Part shown: positions 10,238-19,215 of the stretch, piece by piece | How the letters are laid out: each line of letters opens with the position of its first letter | How positions within the stretch are numbered: the first letter of the stretch is position 1 | DNA from: Paenibacillus naphthalenovorans | GTDB taxonomy: Bacteria; Bacillota; Bacilli; Paenibacillales; NBRC-103111 | DNA: 64,000 nucleotides | Direction of reading: 5' to 3' | NCBI RefSeq assembly: GCF_900099895.1 | Contig: NZ_FNDY01000003.1 | Location: forward strand, 239,993 to 303,992 | Program-made: the position numbers and the translations under genes | The notes under the pieces: model-generated | Seen by the model: the letters and a program-made list of their open reading frames with translations, nothing else | Databases searched by the model: none | What the model was told of the DNA's origin: nothing

Positions 10238-10435
10238 ATGCTACGTTGTCCAAATTGCAATTCCAAGGATATTGGAAAAATCGGTTCGCACCAGTTTTAC
10301 TGCTGGGGCTGCTTTATCGAATTAACCGTGAACGGAGAGAAAATGTCTGTCTTTCAAGTGGAAGAGGACGGGACTTTGAGCTCCTTGGACGATTTGTTCT
10401 TTGAGGAAGAAATAGCGCAAGTACATGCCAATTAA
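10238..10435 (+). CDS. Small zinc-ribbon protein of unknown function
   Basis: A 65-residue protein beginning MLRCPNCNSKDIGKI with a second pair CWGC at about residues 28-31, so four Cys form a likely rubredoxin-like zinc ribbon. The rest is acidic with no other motif. It starts 9 bases after the PRC-barrel gene and is the last gene before a terminator, so it belongs to the cymR-iscS transcript. I do not recognise a named family. Confidence 0.75.
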   Translation: MLRCPNCNSKDIGKIGSHQFYCWGCFIELTVNGEKMSVFQVEEDGTLSSLDDLFFEEEIAQVHAN

Positions 10436-10468
10436 CAAAGTCGTTGGGGTCGCCGGACCCATCCGATG

Positions 10469-10516
10469 AACACCGTTGCCGGGAAGCCTTAGGTTTCTTG
10501 GGGGAACGGTGTTTTT
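10469..10516 (+). terminator. Terminator of the cymR-iscS transcript
   Basis: The stem AACACCGTT/AACGGTGTT (10469-10477 and 10505-10513) has further internal pairing and ends in TTTTT. Confidence 0.8.
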
Positions 10517-10676
10517 GTCTTGTCCGTAGGCTGCTTTTTATGTATTGTATTCGCCGGAAGCTCAACTATGCTAATTTTCGCGGGAAATGGCAGAACAGGG
10601 TTAAGACCGTCAGCTTGTACATATACTGTAAAGGGTGGTTTTACCCTGTTAAGCTTACAAGGTGGTGGAGGAGTCT

Positions 10677-11747
10677 ATGGAACAGTTTCCGAAGCATCGG
10701 GTGTTCATCGGGATGATCTATACGCTGCTCGGGCTTGCCATATTGTTCATGCTGCTTCAGCTTCGTCCGATCATCGTGGGCATTTATTTATTTTTGCGCG
10801 AAATCCTGACGCCGTTTATCATTGCATTGATTATTTCGTATGTGCTCAATCCTGTGGTTTCGCTGCTTGGGGCCCGCAAGGTACCGCGTACGGTCGCTGT
10901 GCTTACGATCTATGCGGTGTTTATCATTTCCGCTACGGTAGTGCTGATGAATGTCATTCCTATGCTGGTCAAACAGCTTGCCGAGCTGAACCAGCATATG
11001 CCGGATGTGGCGTTTAAAGCACAAAGTGTCGTGGACAATTTCAACGGTCTTAAATTTTTGCCGGACAGTGTGCGGGAGGGCATCAATCAGTCGCTGGCCA
11101 AGCTGGAAAACAGCATTTCGCTTGCGATCGCCGGTTATTTGGGCGGGATCGGGAGCACCATCAATACGATGTTTCTTGTTTTAATCATTCCGTTTGTGGC
11201 CTTCTATATTTTAAAAGATCTGCAGCTCATTGAGAAAACGACACTGGCGATCGTCCCTAAAGCCCATCGCAAAGAAATTGTTTCGATGCTGGTGGACATT
11301 GATACGGCGCTGGGAAATTACATCCGCGGACAATTTACCGTATGCATGATCGTCGGACTTCTGGCGTATATCGGTTACTGGTTGATTGGACTCCCTTATG
11401 CATTGCTGCTGGCATGCGTGGTTGCGGTGTTTAATATTATCCCTTATTTGGGGCCGTTTCTGGGCGCAGCCCCGGCGCTAATCGTGGCATCCACGATATC
11501 ATGGAAAATGCTGCTGCTGGTCATCCTGGTAAATACGATCTGTCAAATCCTCGAGGGCAATGTCATTTCGCCGCAAGTCGTTGGCCGCTCTCTCAACATG
11601 CATCCGCTGTTCATTATTTTCGCACTGCTGGTGGGCGGAGAAGTTGCAGGGATTGCAGGGTTGATCCTGGCTGTTCCGTTCTTCGCGGTGATGAAGGTGA
11701 TTCTTCAGCACGTATTTCTGTACTTCATTCATCGCAAAACCGTCTAA
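10677..11747 (+). CDS. AI-2E family transporter (YrrI-like permease)
   Basis: A 356-residue polytopic membrane protein of the AI-2 exporter superfamily. Hydrophobic segments lie near residues 8-35, 38-55, 70-95, 155-180, 215-250, 255-285 and 310-345, with the family landmarks PFVAFYILKD, GNYIRGQF and NIIPYLGPFLGA. Members export quorum signals or act as ion antiporters; the substrate is unknown here. ATG 10677 follows GGTGGAGGAG. It sits upstream of alaS as yrrI does in Bacillus, with two extra genes between. Confidence 0.88.
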   Translation: MEQFPKHRVFIGMIYTLLGLAILFMLLQLRPIIVGIYLFLREILTPFIIALIISYVLNPVVSLLGARKVPRTVAVLTIYAVFIISATVVLMNVIPMLVKQLAELNQHMPDVAFKAQSVVDNFNGLKFLPDSVREGINQSLAKLENSISLAIAGYLGGIGSTINTMFLVLIIPFVAFYILKDLQLIEKTTLAIVPKAHRKEIVSMLVDIDTALGNYIRGQFTVCMIVGLLAYIGYWLIGLPYALLLACVVAVFNIIPYLGPFLGAAPALIVASTISWKMLLLVILVNTICQILEGNVISPQVVGRSLNMHPLFIIFALLVGGEVAGIAGLILAVPFFAVMKVILQHVFLYFIHRKTV

Positions 11748-11764
11748 CCCTTTTTAGGCGGTTT
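11737..11764 (+). terminator. Terminator overlapping the permease stop codon
   Basis: An 11-bp stem with one wobble (11737-11747 and 11754-11764) whose left arm includes the last codons and stop of the AI-2E gene. It is followed by CATTCTTG, which is only weakly T-rich. Confidence 0.6.
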
Positions 11765-11926
11765 CATTCTTGTCAGAAAGTGAGGTTAGGCGTATAATGT
11801 TCCATGATAACGGCTCAACGTCGATACATAGCTGGCGTACAGAGAAGGAGCTCATAGCGTGGGGCTTTTTTTCGTTTTTAAGTAATATACGTCTTACAAA
11901 CAAAGCTCTGGAAGGGGTTACATTTC

Positions 11927-13207
11927 ATGAGTCAGCAAGCGATCACTGCACTCGGATTATTTCTAATTTCTTATGCTTTTATCATTTCCGAGAAAATTCA
12001 CCGTACCATCGTTGCCATGATCGGTGCCATTTTCGTAGTGGGACTTGGCATTCTGGATCAGGAGACGGCATTTCAACATATCGATTTGAATACGATCGGC
12101 CTTTTGATCGGGATGATGATTATTGTAGCAATTACGGCGAAGACGGGAGTGTTCAAATACGTGGCGGTATGGGCGGCCAAAAAAGCAGGCGGCTATCCGG
12201 TCCGCATTTTGGTTGTCCTCGGTGCCGTTACGGCGTTCTGTTCGGCATTTTTGGATAATGTCACTACGGTCCTCCTGATCGTTCCCGTCACGCTCAGCAT
12301 TACACGGCGGCTGCAGGTGGACCCGATTCCTTTTTTCATCTCGCAAATTATGGCCAGCAACATCGGCGGTACGGCTACCTTGATCGGAGATCCCCCGAAT
12401 ATTATGATCGGCAGCGCTGTGAAGGAACTGACCTTCAATGCCTTTATTGTCCATTTGACGCCGGTCGTCATCGTCATCATGGCAGTCATTCTGCCTATAT
12501 TCGCACTGCTGTACAGGAAATCGATCCAAACGACCGAAGAACTTCGTTTGAGTATCATGGAGCTTGATGAAAAGGCGGAGATCCAGGATCCTGTGCTTCT
12601 GAAAAAATGCCTGACGGTTCTCGCGCTGACGATTTTGGGTTTCTTTCTTCATCAGATCGTTCATATCGAGTCCGCCACTGTAGCGCTGGCCGGTGCCTTT
12701 CTGCTTCTGCTGCTGACAGGTGAACGTTACCTGGAGGAGGCGTTCCATCATGTGGAGTGGACAACCATCTTTTTCTTTATCGGGCTCTTCGTACTCGTAG
12801 GGGCATTGGTCGAAACGCAAATCATCGCTTCTCTGGCGGAATATGCCGTCGGGATTACAGACGGTGATCCTGCACGCTCGGCGATTCTGATCCTGTGGCT
12901 TAGTGCACTGGCTTCGTCGTTTATGGATAACATTCCGTTTGTGGCCACGATGATTCCCTTGATCCAGGAGATGGGAGCCATGGGAGTGGGCAACGTCGAA
13001 CCTCTGTGGTGGAGCCTGGCGCTTGGCGCCTGCCTCGGGGGCAACGGCACGATAATCGGGGCCAGCGCCAACCTGATTGTAGCCGGGATTTCAGCGAGGG
13101 AAGGACATCCGATGACGTTCATGGGCTACCTGAAAGTGGCCTTCCCGCTCATGCTGGTGACCGTCGTGATTGCCAATATATATATCTATGTGAGATATTT
13201 AATGTAA
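11927..13207 (+). CDS. ArsB/NhaD-type ion transporter (IT superfamily, SLC13-like)
   Basis: A 426-residue integral membrane carrier. Two homologous halves are visible: FLDNVTTVLLIVPVT with GGTATLIGDPPNIMIG around residues 105-165, and FMDNIPFVATMIPL with GGNGTIIGASANLIV around 325-390. This inverted-repeat pattern of paired hairpins is characteristic of the ion transporter superfamily (ArsB, NhaD, CitM, P protein). Similarity to Na+/H+ or organic-anion carriers cannot be separated by eye, and there are no arsenic genes nearby. The upstream 180 bases end in AAGGGG before the ATG. It is probably transcribed with the small gene at 13234. Confidence 0.85.
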   Translation: MSQQAITALGLFLISYAFIISEKIHRTIVAMIGAIFVVGLGILDQETAFQHIDLNTIGLLIGMMIIVAITAKTGVFKYVAVWAAKKAGGYPVRILVVLGAVTAFCSAFLDNVTTVLLIVPVTLSITRRLQVDPIPFFISQIMASNIGGTATLIGDPPNIMIGSAVKELTFNAFIVHLTPVVIVIMAVILPIFALLYRKSIQTTEELRLSIMELDEKAEIQDPVLLKKCLTVLALTILGFFLHQIVHIESATVALAGAFLLLLLTGERYLEEAFHHVEWTTIFFFIGLFVLVGALVETQIIASLAEYAVGITDGDPARSAILILWLSALASSFMDNIPFVATMIPLIQEMGAMGVGNVEPLWWSLALGACLGGNGTIIGASANLIVAGISAREGHPMTFMGYLKVAFPLMLVTVVIANIYIYVRYLM

Positions 13208-13233
13208 ACCGTTCCTGGAAGGCTGGGTGAGAT

Positions 13234-13518
13234 ATGCTGCAGTATGAATACGATAAAGAGCTGCTGACGATAGAAGAGCACATCAACGGGCCGGATGTGG
13301 AATTCCGGATGAAGCTGCACCGGCCCGACGTCGGGGTGGAGATAGCCGTCAAACAAATACGGGCCTTTTTCGATGATAATGATATCTACACCGACGTCCT
13401 GTTTTATGCACATCATAATGAAGAGTACCAATGGATTGTCAGAAAGGATTTCTATGTGGATTTTGTTATCCATATGTTTAAGCATCGGCTGGTAACCTGG
13501 GTCGCCTGGGCAGAGTAA
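13234..13518 (+). CDS. Conserved-looking small protein, function unknown
   Basis: A 94-residue soluble protein rich in acidic and aromatic residues (YEYDKELL, NDIYTDVLFYAHHNEEYQW, DFYVDFVIHMF). No motif I recognise. GGCTGGGTGAGAT precedes the ATG, 26 bases after the ion transporter stop and directly before the alaS T-box. Size, ribosome site and spacing support a real gene. Confidence 0.7.
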   Translation: MLQYEYDKELLTIEEHINGPDVEFRMKLHRPDVGVEIAVKQIRAFFDDNDIYTDVLFYAHHNEEYQWIVRKDFYVDFVIHMFKHRLVTWVAWAE

Positions 13519-13594
13519 AGTAACGAAGCTTTGTTGGGCTGCAGCGGATGTTGACAGCGCTGCTTGGGATCAGTATAATTTTGGTTTGAATAGG

Positions 13595-13895
13595 TCAATT
13601 TGATTATACAAGAAAGCGTCGAAGAAATTCAGTAGGTCATAGGCCCATTAGCCAGAGAGAAGGCTTTGGAGCGGCCCGTTCTTGCGCAAGGCGTTGAGCG
13701 ATCGTTCCAGCTGTGAAAGCCTTTCTGATGAAGGATGACCGAACGCTCATTTCAGAGTGCGGATAAACTCCGCCGGTTGGACCCGTTAACGTCCGTTCAG
13801 AGGAGATTGTGCAGACGCCGCCTAGCTGCAAGCCGCACAATAACCAGGGTGGTACCGCGAGCAAATCGTCCCTGTTTATCAGGGGCGTTTTTTTG
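13595..13895 (+). promoter_or_regulatory. T-box riboswitch (alanine) controlling alaS
   Basis: A tRNA-sensing leader. Visible parts in order are an AGTA-containing stem I start near 13630, a CAGAGAGAAGG loop element near 13656, a specifier region GAAC-GCT-CAT with Ala codon GCT at 13745-13747 followed by the usual TTTCAGAGTG, the T-box core AGGGTGGTACCGCG at 13846-13859, and the terminator. Uncharged tRNA-Ala should pair with GCT and the core to prevent termination and raise alaS expression. The outer limits are approximate. Confidence 0.93.
13867..13894 (+). terminator. T-box attenuator terminator
   Basis: The stem CGTCCCT/AGGGGCG (13867-13873 and 13881-13887) is followed by seven T. It is the regulated terminator of the alaS T-box; the antiterminator uses the T-box core just upstream. 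Confidence 0.9.
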
Positions 13896-13930
13896 TTTTA
13901 AAATCAAGGTTGATGGAGGAACAACATCTC

Positions 13931-16552
13931 ATGAAAGCAAGTGAAATCCGCTCCAAGTGGTTGGAGTTTTTTGAAAGCAAAGGACATAAAATCGAGCCTA
14001 GTGCGCCGCTTGTACCGCATAACGACCCGTCGCTGCTGTGGATTAACGCCGGAATGGCTCCGTTGAAGCCTTATTTCGACGGCCGCATCGTGCCGGACAA
14101 TCCGCGGATCGCCAACTCGCAAAAATGCATTCGCACCAACGATATTGAGAACGTAGGCAAAACGCGCCGTCACCATACGTTCTTCGAGATGCTCGGGAAT
14201 TTCTCGATCGGAGATTATTTCAAAGAGGAAGCTATCACCTGGGCATGGGAGTTTCTCACCAGTCCCCAGTGGATCGGCTTCGACCCTGACCGGCTGTCCG
14301 TCACCGTCTACCCCGAGGATACGGAAGCGTTCGAGCTTTGGAACAAAAAAATCGGTCTTCCGGAGGAGCGCATCTACAAGCTGCAGGATAACTTCTGGGA
14401 TATCGGCGAAGGCCCTTGCGGTCCTTGTACGGAGATCTTCTATGACCGCGGCGATGACTACGGCGATTTGAATGATCCGGAATGCTGGCCTGGCGGTGAG
14501 AACGAACGCTTCCTTGAAGTGTGGAATCTGGTGTTCTCCCAGTTTAACCACAATAAAGACGGCAGCTATACGCCGCTTCCGAGCAAGAACATTGATACGG
14601 GAGCAGGACTGGAGCGCTTTGCATCCATTTTGCAGGACGTTGATTCCAATTTTGATACCGACCTGTTCCAGCCGATCATTCAGCAAACGTGCAAGCTGGC
14701 GGGCGTAACTTATAAGCAGAATGAAGAAACCGACGTTGCGCTGAAGGTCATTGCCGATCATATTCGCACGGTGGTGTTCTCCGTAGGAGACGGCGTGCTG
14801 CCGTCCAACGAGGGCCGCGGTTATGTCATCCGCCGCTTGCTTCGCCGCGCGGTTCGCTACGGCAAGGTGCTTGGTCTGGACAAACCGTTCCTGTACACGC
14901 TCACGCCGGTAGTCGGCGAGATCATGGGCGTTTATTACCCGGAAGTTGTAGAAAAACGCGAGTTCATTGAAAAAGTGATCCGGACCGAAGAGGAGCGCTT
15001 CCATGAGACATTGTCCGACGGATTGGCCATCCTTGCGGAAATGGTAGACAAAGCGCGTAAAGCAGGAAGTTCCGAAATCAGCGGACCCGATGCGTTCAAA
15101 CTGTACGATACCTACGGCTTCCCGTTTGACCTGACCGAGGATTTCGCTTCCGAGCAAGGGATGACTGTCGATCGCGACGGCTTTGATCAAGCGATGCAGG
15201 AGCAGCGCGACCGTGCCCGTGCGGCCCGTCAAGATGCGGACAGCATGAAGGTACAGGGAGGTCCTTTGGCCGACTACACGGTTAAAAGCGAGTTTGTTGG
15301 TTATACTGATCTGGTAACAGCGGCTAAAGTGCTGGCGATCGTTCATGAGAATCGGTTTGTCGATTTGGTAGGGACCGGGGAGACGTGTCAGGTGATCCTT
15401 GATAAGACGCCGTTCTATGCCGAAAGCGGGGGGCAGGTCAGCGACCACGGTTATATCACCGCCGGAGATACAGTGCTCAAAGTAGAGGATGTCGGCAAGG
15501 CTCCGCATGGTCAGCATGTGCATACGGTCGTAGTGGAATCGGGCGTGCTGCGCAAAGGCGATCAGGTGCAGGCGACCGTAACCCAGGAAGTGCGCGAAGA
15601 TATTATCAAAAATCACACGGCGACGCATCTGCTGCATAAGGCCCTGAAAGAAGTGCTCGGCGATCACGTCAACCAGGCGGGTTCTCTCGTGGCGCCAGAA
15701 CGTCTGCGCTTTGACTTCTCTCATTTTGGCAGCATTTCGGCAGAGGAGCTTCAGGATATTGAGCGGCGCGTCAATGCGCAAATCTGGAGAAGCATGGATG
15801 TCGACATTTCCTTAAAGCCGATAGCGGAAGCCAAAGCCATGGGAGCCATGGCCTTGTTCGGTGAAAAATACGGCGATATCGTCCGTGTGGTGCGCGTAGG
15901 CGGTTACAGCCTTGAGCTGTGCGGAGGCTGCCATGTTCAAAATACAAGCCAAATCGGGCTGTTCAAGATTGTCGGCGAATCCGGTATCGGTTCGGGCGTG
16001 CGCCGAATTGAAGCGGTGACGGGTCGCGCCGCTTATGAATATTTGGACGGCCAACTGCAGTTCCTCAGAGACGCCGCGGGGCTGCTGAAGTCCAACATTG
16101 CAGACGTGCCTAAACGGATCAACGCATTGCTTGCACAGCTGAAAGAGATATCCCGTGAGAACGAATCGCTGAAAGCGAAGCTGAGCGGTATTGAAGCGGG
16201 ATCCCTGACAGAACGGGTGAAGCAGGTGAACGGCGTGGCTGTTCTTGCTGCGGAAGTATCGGCAGGCGATATGGAGACGCTTCGGAACATCGTGGATCAG
16301 ATGAAAAGCAAATTGGGCTCAGCCATCATCGTGCTTGGAGCTGCGGCAGACGGCAAGGTGAATCTTGCAGCCGCGGTTACGCCGGATTTGGTATCCAAAG
16401 GCTATCATGCTGGCAAGCTGATTAAAGAAGTGGCTGCACGCTGCGGAGGCAGCGGAGGCGGGAGACCGGATATGGCTCAAGCCGGCGGTAAAGATCCGTC
16501 GAAGCTGAAGGAAGCGATCCAAAGCGTTGAGAAGCTCTTAGAATTAAAATAA
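13931..16552 (+). CDS. alaS: Alanyl-tRNA synthetase
   Basis: Charges tRNA-Ala and hydrolyses mischarged Ser/Gly-tRNA-Ala. Its 873 residues are full length. The N-terminal class II core has the Ala-specific start (FFESKGH.. [22 protein letters not shown]), then the tRNA-recognition region, and the editing domain with H562-TAT-H566 and the C664-GG-C667-H668 zinc ligands. The DHHA1/C-Ala end carries [18 protein letters not shown] 13931 is chosen over an in-frame TTG at 13910 because GGAGG precedes it. It is expressed behind a T-box and leads the ireB-ruvX group. Confidence 0.97.
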   Translation: MKASEIRSKWLEFFESKGHKIEPSAPLVPHNDPSLLWINAGMAPLKPYFDGRIVPDNPRIANSQKCIRTNDIENVGKTRRHHTFFEMLGNFSIGDYFKEEAITWAWEFLTSPQWIGFDPDRLSVTVYPEDTEAFELWNKKIGLPEERIYKLQDNFWDIGEGPCGPCTEIFYDRGDDYGDLNDPECWPGGENERFLEVWNLVFSQFNHNKDGSYTPLPSKNIDTGAGLERFASILQDVDSNFDTDLFQPIIQQTCKLAGVTYKQNEETDVALKVIADHIRTVVFSVGDGVLPSNEGRGYVIRRLLRRAVRYGKVLGLDKPFLYTLTPVVGEIMGVYYPEVVEKREFIEKVIRTEEERFHETLSDGLAILAEMVDKARKAGSSEISGPDAFKLYDTYGFPFDLTEDFASEQGMTVDRDGFDQAMQEQRDRARAARQDADSMKVQGGPLADYTVKSEFVGYTDLVTAAKVLAIVHENRFVDLVGTGETCQVILDKTPFYAESGGQVSDHGYITAGDTVLKVEDVGKAPHGQHVHTVVVESGVLRKGDQVQATVTQEVREDIIKNHTATHLLHKALKEVLGDHVNQAGSLVAPERLRFDFSHFGSISAEELQDIERRVNAQIWRSMDVDISLKPIAEAKAMGAMALFGEKYGDIVRVVRVGGYSLELCGGCHVQNTSQIGLFKIVGESGIGSGVRRIEAVTGRAAYEYLDGQLQFLRDAAGLLKSNIADVPKRINALLAQLKEISRENESLKAKLSGIEAGSLTERVKQVNGVAVLAAEVSAGDMETLRNIVDQMKSKLGSAIIVLGAAADGKVNLAAAVTPDLVSKGYHAGKLIKEVAARCGGSGGGRPDMAQAGGKDPSKLKEAIQSVEKLLELK

Positions 16553-16638
16553 TTTTGTTTGTCAAGAGGAATATTTAGGCAAATGGCGAATATGTGGAAT
16601 ATGTGGGTTATGATGAATACAGGGGGGTGCTTTTCCAG

Positions 16639-16902
16639 ATGAGTTCAATGGATAAAACGATGAAATATAACGTCAAGGCGGAAGAGATCGAGACATCACC
16701 CAAAGAGGTCATTTTAACGGTGTTTGACGCGCTTCAGGAAAAAGGCTACAACCCGATCAACCAAATCGTCGGTTATCTGCTTTCCGGCGATCCGGCCTAT
16801 ATCCCACGTCACAACAATGCAAGGAGCATCATCCGCAAGCGGGAGAGAGATGAACTGATCGAGGAGCTCGTTCGTTCTTATCTCCAACAGTATAAATCTT
16901 AA
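16639..16902 (+). CDS. IreB-family regulatory phosphoprotein (UPF0297, YrzL)
   Basis: An 87-residue cytoplasmic protein. The conserved frame [64 protein letters not shown] is the UPF0297 signature. In Enterococcus, IreB is a substrate of the PASTA kinase IreK and negatively regulates cephalosporin resistance; here the role is by homology. The N-terminal Thr/Ser (MSSMDKT) resembles the phosphorylated region. ATG 16639 has AGGGGGG upstream. It sits in the invariant alaS-ireB-ruvX-DUF1292 order of Firmicutes. Confidence 0.93.
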   Translation: MSSMDKTMKYNVKAEEIETSPKEVILTVFDALQEKGYNPINQIVGYLLSGDPAYIPRHNNARSIIRKRERDELIEELVRSYLQQYKS

Positions 16903-16929
16903 GGTGCAGACAGGCCGATTGGAGCAGCT

Positions 16930-17352
16930 ATGCGTTACATGGGATTAGATTACGGTGACAAGACGATCGGTGTCGCTGTCAGTGATGAGCTCGGCTGGAC
17001 GGCACAAGGGCTTGAGGTGATCCGCCGAACGACGGCACAGCGGGATATGGACCGTATCAAAGCGTTGGTTCAGCAGTACGGGGTAACGGAAGTTGTGGTC
17101 GGGCTTCCGAAAAATATGAACAACACGATCGGACCCCGTGGGGAAATTTGCATCGCATTTTCTAAAGAACTGCATGAAACCCTACAAATGCCGGTGCATT
17201 TGTGGGACGAACGGCTGACGACGGCTGCGGCGCAGCGAACGCTGCTGGAGGCGGACGTCAGCCGCAAGAAACGGAAACAGGTCGTTGACAAGATGGCTGC
17301 TGCACTCATTTTGCAAGGATTCATGGATTCCCAATCTTACTCGAAGAGGTGA
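16930..17352 (+). CDS. ruvX: Holliday junction resolvase-like / pre-16S rRNA nuclease RuvX (YqgF)
   Basis: A 140-residue RNase H-fold nuclease. It shows MGLDYGDKTIGVAVSDELG at the N-terminus with the first catalytic Asp, VVGLPKNMNNTIG in the middle, the DERLTT segment with an acidic residue, and DKMAAALILQGFMDS at the end with the last catalytic Asp. The family was proposed to resolve Holliday junctions and also to process the 5' end of 16S rRNA in E. coli. It lies 27 bases after ireB and 6 before the first DUF1292 gene. Confidence 0.94.
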   Translation: MRYMGLDYGDKTIGVAVSDELGWTAQGLEVIRRTTAQRDMDRIKALVQQYGVTEVVVGLPKNMNNTIGPRGEICIAFSKELHETLQMPVHLWDERLTTAAAQRTLLEADVSRKKRKQVVDKMAAALILQGFMDSQSYSKR

Positions 17353-17358
17353 TGGACT

Positions 17359-17682
17359 GTGTCCCAGAAGGATCAAGGTTCCAATCAGGAACAAGTGCTT
17401 GAAGAGCCGGAAATTATTTATATTCCCGATGATGAAGGCAATGAAGAAGAATTTGAAGTGATCATGAAATTTGAAGTGGACGGCTCGGACAATAAGTACA
17501 TGATGGTTGTTCCTGTCGATGCCGATGAGGAATCCGACGAAGTGTATGCGTTCCGTTATGAAGAAGACGGCGACGACCTGCAGCTGTATACGATTGAAGA
17601 TGAAGACGAATGGAATATCGTGGAGGAAACCTTCAATACGCTGATGGACGAATTCGACGAAGATGAGGAAGAGTCCAAGTAA
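17359..17682 (+). CDS. DUF1292 protein (YrzB-like), copy 1
   Basis: A very acidic 107-residue protein with the DUF1292 core (FEVIMKFEVDGSDNKYMMVVPVD .. YAFRYEEDGD.LQLYTIEDEDEWNIVEETFNTLMDE). Function unknown. GTG start, six bases after ruvX. It is followed by a second DUF1292-like gene, so this organism carries a tandem pair. Confidence 0.9.
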   Translation: MSQKDQGSNQEQVLEEPEIIYIPDDEGNEEEFEVIMKFEVDGSDNKYMMVVPVDADEESDEVYAFRYEEDGDDLQLYTIEDEDEWNIVEETFNTLMDEFDEDEEESK

Positions 17683-17703
17683 TCTGCGAAAGGAGGCCTT
17701 CAT

Positions 17704-18012
17704 TTGAACCGCATGTCGGAAGCCGAACCTACACGTCAGTTGCGGGAAGTCTACGGAAATGATATTATTTTGTATGACGAGCATCAGGAATCCGTTGTTT
17801 ACCGCATCGTCTCCGAGCTGATCGTAAACGGTCAGGCCTATGCTATGCTGGAAAAAGCGAAGCCAGGCAAGGATGACGAGCCGGAAGTGTACCGCGTATC
17901 ACGCAAGGACGATGGAGAACTGGAGCTCGAAACGATCGAAGACGACGATGAATGGGAGAATATCTCCGAGCTCTTCGACGAATGGACTTTTCCGGCTGAC
18001 GAACAGTTGTAA
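17704..18012 (+). CDS. DUF1292-like protein, copy 2
   Basis: A 102-residue acidic protein. It shares with its upstream neighbour the layout: a stretch resembling YRIVSELIVNGQAYAMLEKA, a residue run with EVYRVSRKDDGELELETIEDDDEWENISELFDE. The ETIEDDDEWENI segment matches TIEDEDEWNIVEE of copy 1, indicating tandem duplication and divergence. TTG start after GAAAGGAGG. It is the last gene before a terminator. Confidence 0.85.
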   Translation: MNRMSEAEPTRQLREVYGNDIILYDEHQESVVYRIVSELIVNGQAYAMLEKAKPGKDDEPEVYRVSRKDDGELELETIEDDDEWENISELFDEWTFPADEQL

Positions 18013-18043
18013 GCATACAACTTTTTACCTAATGCGTTGCCTG

Positions 18044-18067
18044 GAGCGGAGATAATCCGCTCTTTTT
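18044..18067 (+). terminator. Terminator of the alaS-DUF1292 operon
   Basis: A perfect GAGCGGA/TCCGCTC stem (18044-18050 and 18056-18062) around GATAA is followed by TTTTT. mltG must therefore have its own promoter or depend on read-through. Confidence 0.85.
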
Positions 18068-18129
18068 CGTTTGTTTTGCCGGGCTTGAAGAAGGGGCGGG
18101 ATAGCATCATTGTGGAGAGAAGAAGGTCG

Positions 18130-19188
18130 ATGAAACGTATCGTCTTATCGGGACTGATTATTATTATATTCCTGATGGCCGGGGCCGGAGCCGGTCTTGC
18201 TTTATATGTGGTGAAAGCGTTGGAGCCCATGCCGCCATCGGCGGAAGCGCAGCGGATTTCTTTCCCTCCGGGAACCGGAGTGGCGCAGCTGGCTCTGGAG
18301 CTCGAACAAAAGGGGATCGTGCGCAATGCCCGCATTTTTACATGGTACCTGAAGTATAAGCGGGAGGGCGCACGCTTCCAGGCGGGAGAATACGACATGA
18401 CGCCGGGGATCTCGCCGGATGAGATTATCGGTCAGCTGAATCGGGGAGAGACGGTCAAGGAAGCGGGACTGCGGCTTACCGTTCCCGAGGGTTTTACGCT
18501 GCGGCAGATCGCCGAGAAGCTGGAGGCGGAACACGGAATGGACAGCACGGCCTTCCTCCAGGCGGCGCAAAGCTATAAAGCTGCGGAAGGAACGGTTGGA
18601 GCGTCTATTCCGGAGGATGCATCCATCCGTTATCGCCTTGAGGGATATCTGTTTCCCGAGACGTATGAATGGAAGAAGGACGCCGATGCGAATGAGATGA
18701 TCGCCTCGATGATGCAGGAGCTCGACAAACGGCTCGCCCAGCTGCCGCAGGACTGGAAAGAAGTCATGGCGCAGCGAAATTTGACGTTCCATCAGATGCT
18801 GACCATCGCATCGCTGATTGAAAGGGAAGTGGTGGTGGACGAAGAGCGGCCTATTGTCAGCGGAATTATTCATAACCGTCTAAAGCAAGGCATGCCGCTG
18901 CAAATTGACGCCACGGTTCAATATTTATTCGATAAACAAAGGGAACGGCTGCTTTTCCAGGATTTGCTTATCGAAAGCCCGTACAACACGTATTTGAATA
19001 AGGGGCTTCCGCCAGGCCCGATTGCAAGCCCGAGTCTTGCTTCCATTCAGGCGGCCATTTATCCGGCAGAGACCAATTATTTGTTTTATGTGACCAAGAA
19101 GGACGGGACCAGGAGGCATTTGTTCGCCGAAACGTTCGAGCAGCATAATAAAAATATTGCCGAGAGCAACAAGACGGGCAATCCGTGA
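18130..19188 (+). CDS. mltG: Endolytic peptidoglycan transglycosylase MltG (YceG/YrrL)
   Basis: A membrane-anchored enzyme that cuts nascent glycan strands and sets their length. Its 352 residues have one N-terminal membrane segment (about 5-28), a LysM-like part (ISFPPGTGVAQLALELEQKGIV), and the YceG domain with probable catalytic Glu231 in ASLIEREVVVDEE and the following NRLKQGMPLQIDATVQY. ATG 18130 is preceded by AGAAGG; a longer in-frame start at 18037 overlaps the terminator and is rejected. It heads the group with the two U32 genes. Confidence 0.93.
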   Translation: MKRIVLSGLIIIIFLMAGAGAGLALYVVKALEPMPPSAEAQRISFPPGTGVAQLALELEQKGIVRNARIFTWYLKYKREGARFQAGEYDMTPGISPDEIIGQLNRGETVKEAGLRLTVPEGFTLRQIAEKLEAEHGMDSTAFLQAAQSYKAAEGTVGASIPEDASIRYRLEGYLFPETYEWKKDADANEMIASMMQELDKRLAQLPQDWKEVMAQRNLTFHQMLTIASLIEREVVVDEERPIVSGIIHNRLKQGMPLQIDATVQYLFDKQRERLLFQDLLIESPYNTYLNKGLPPGPIASPSLASIQAAIYPAETNYLFYVTKKDGTRRHLFAETFEQHNKNIAESNKTGNP

Positions 19189-19215
19189 TTCTAGATAAAG
19201 CAGGTGAGGCTGAAG

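Noticed and set aside
13904..15781. A 625-codon open frame antisense to alaS
   Set aside because: It lies fully opposite a gene with intact synthetase motifs. Long antisense frames are common in such codon usage, and the product has no recognisable domain.
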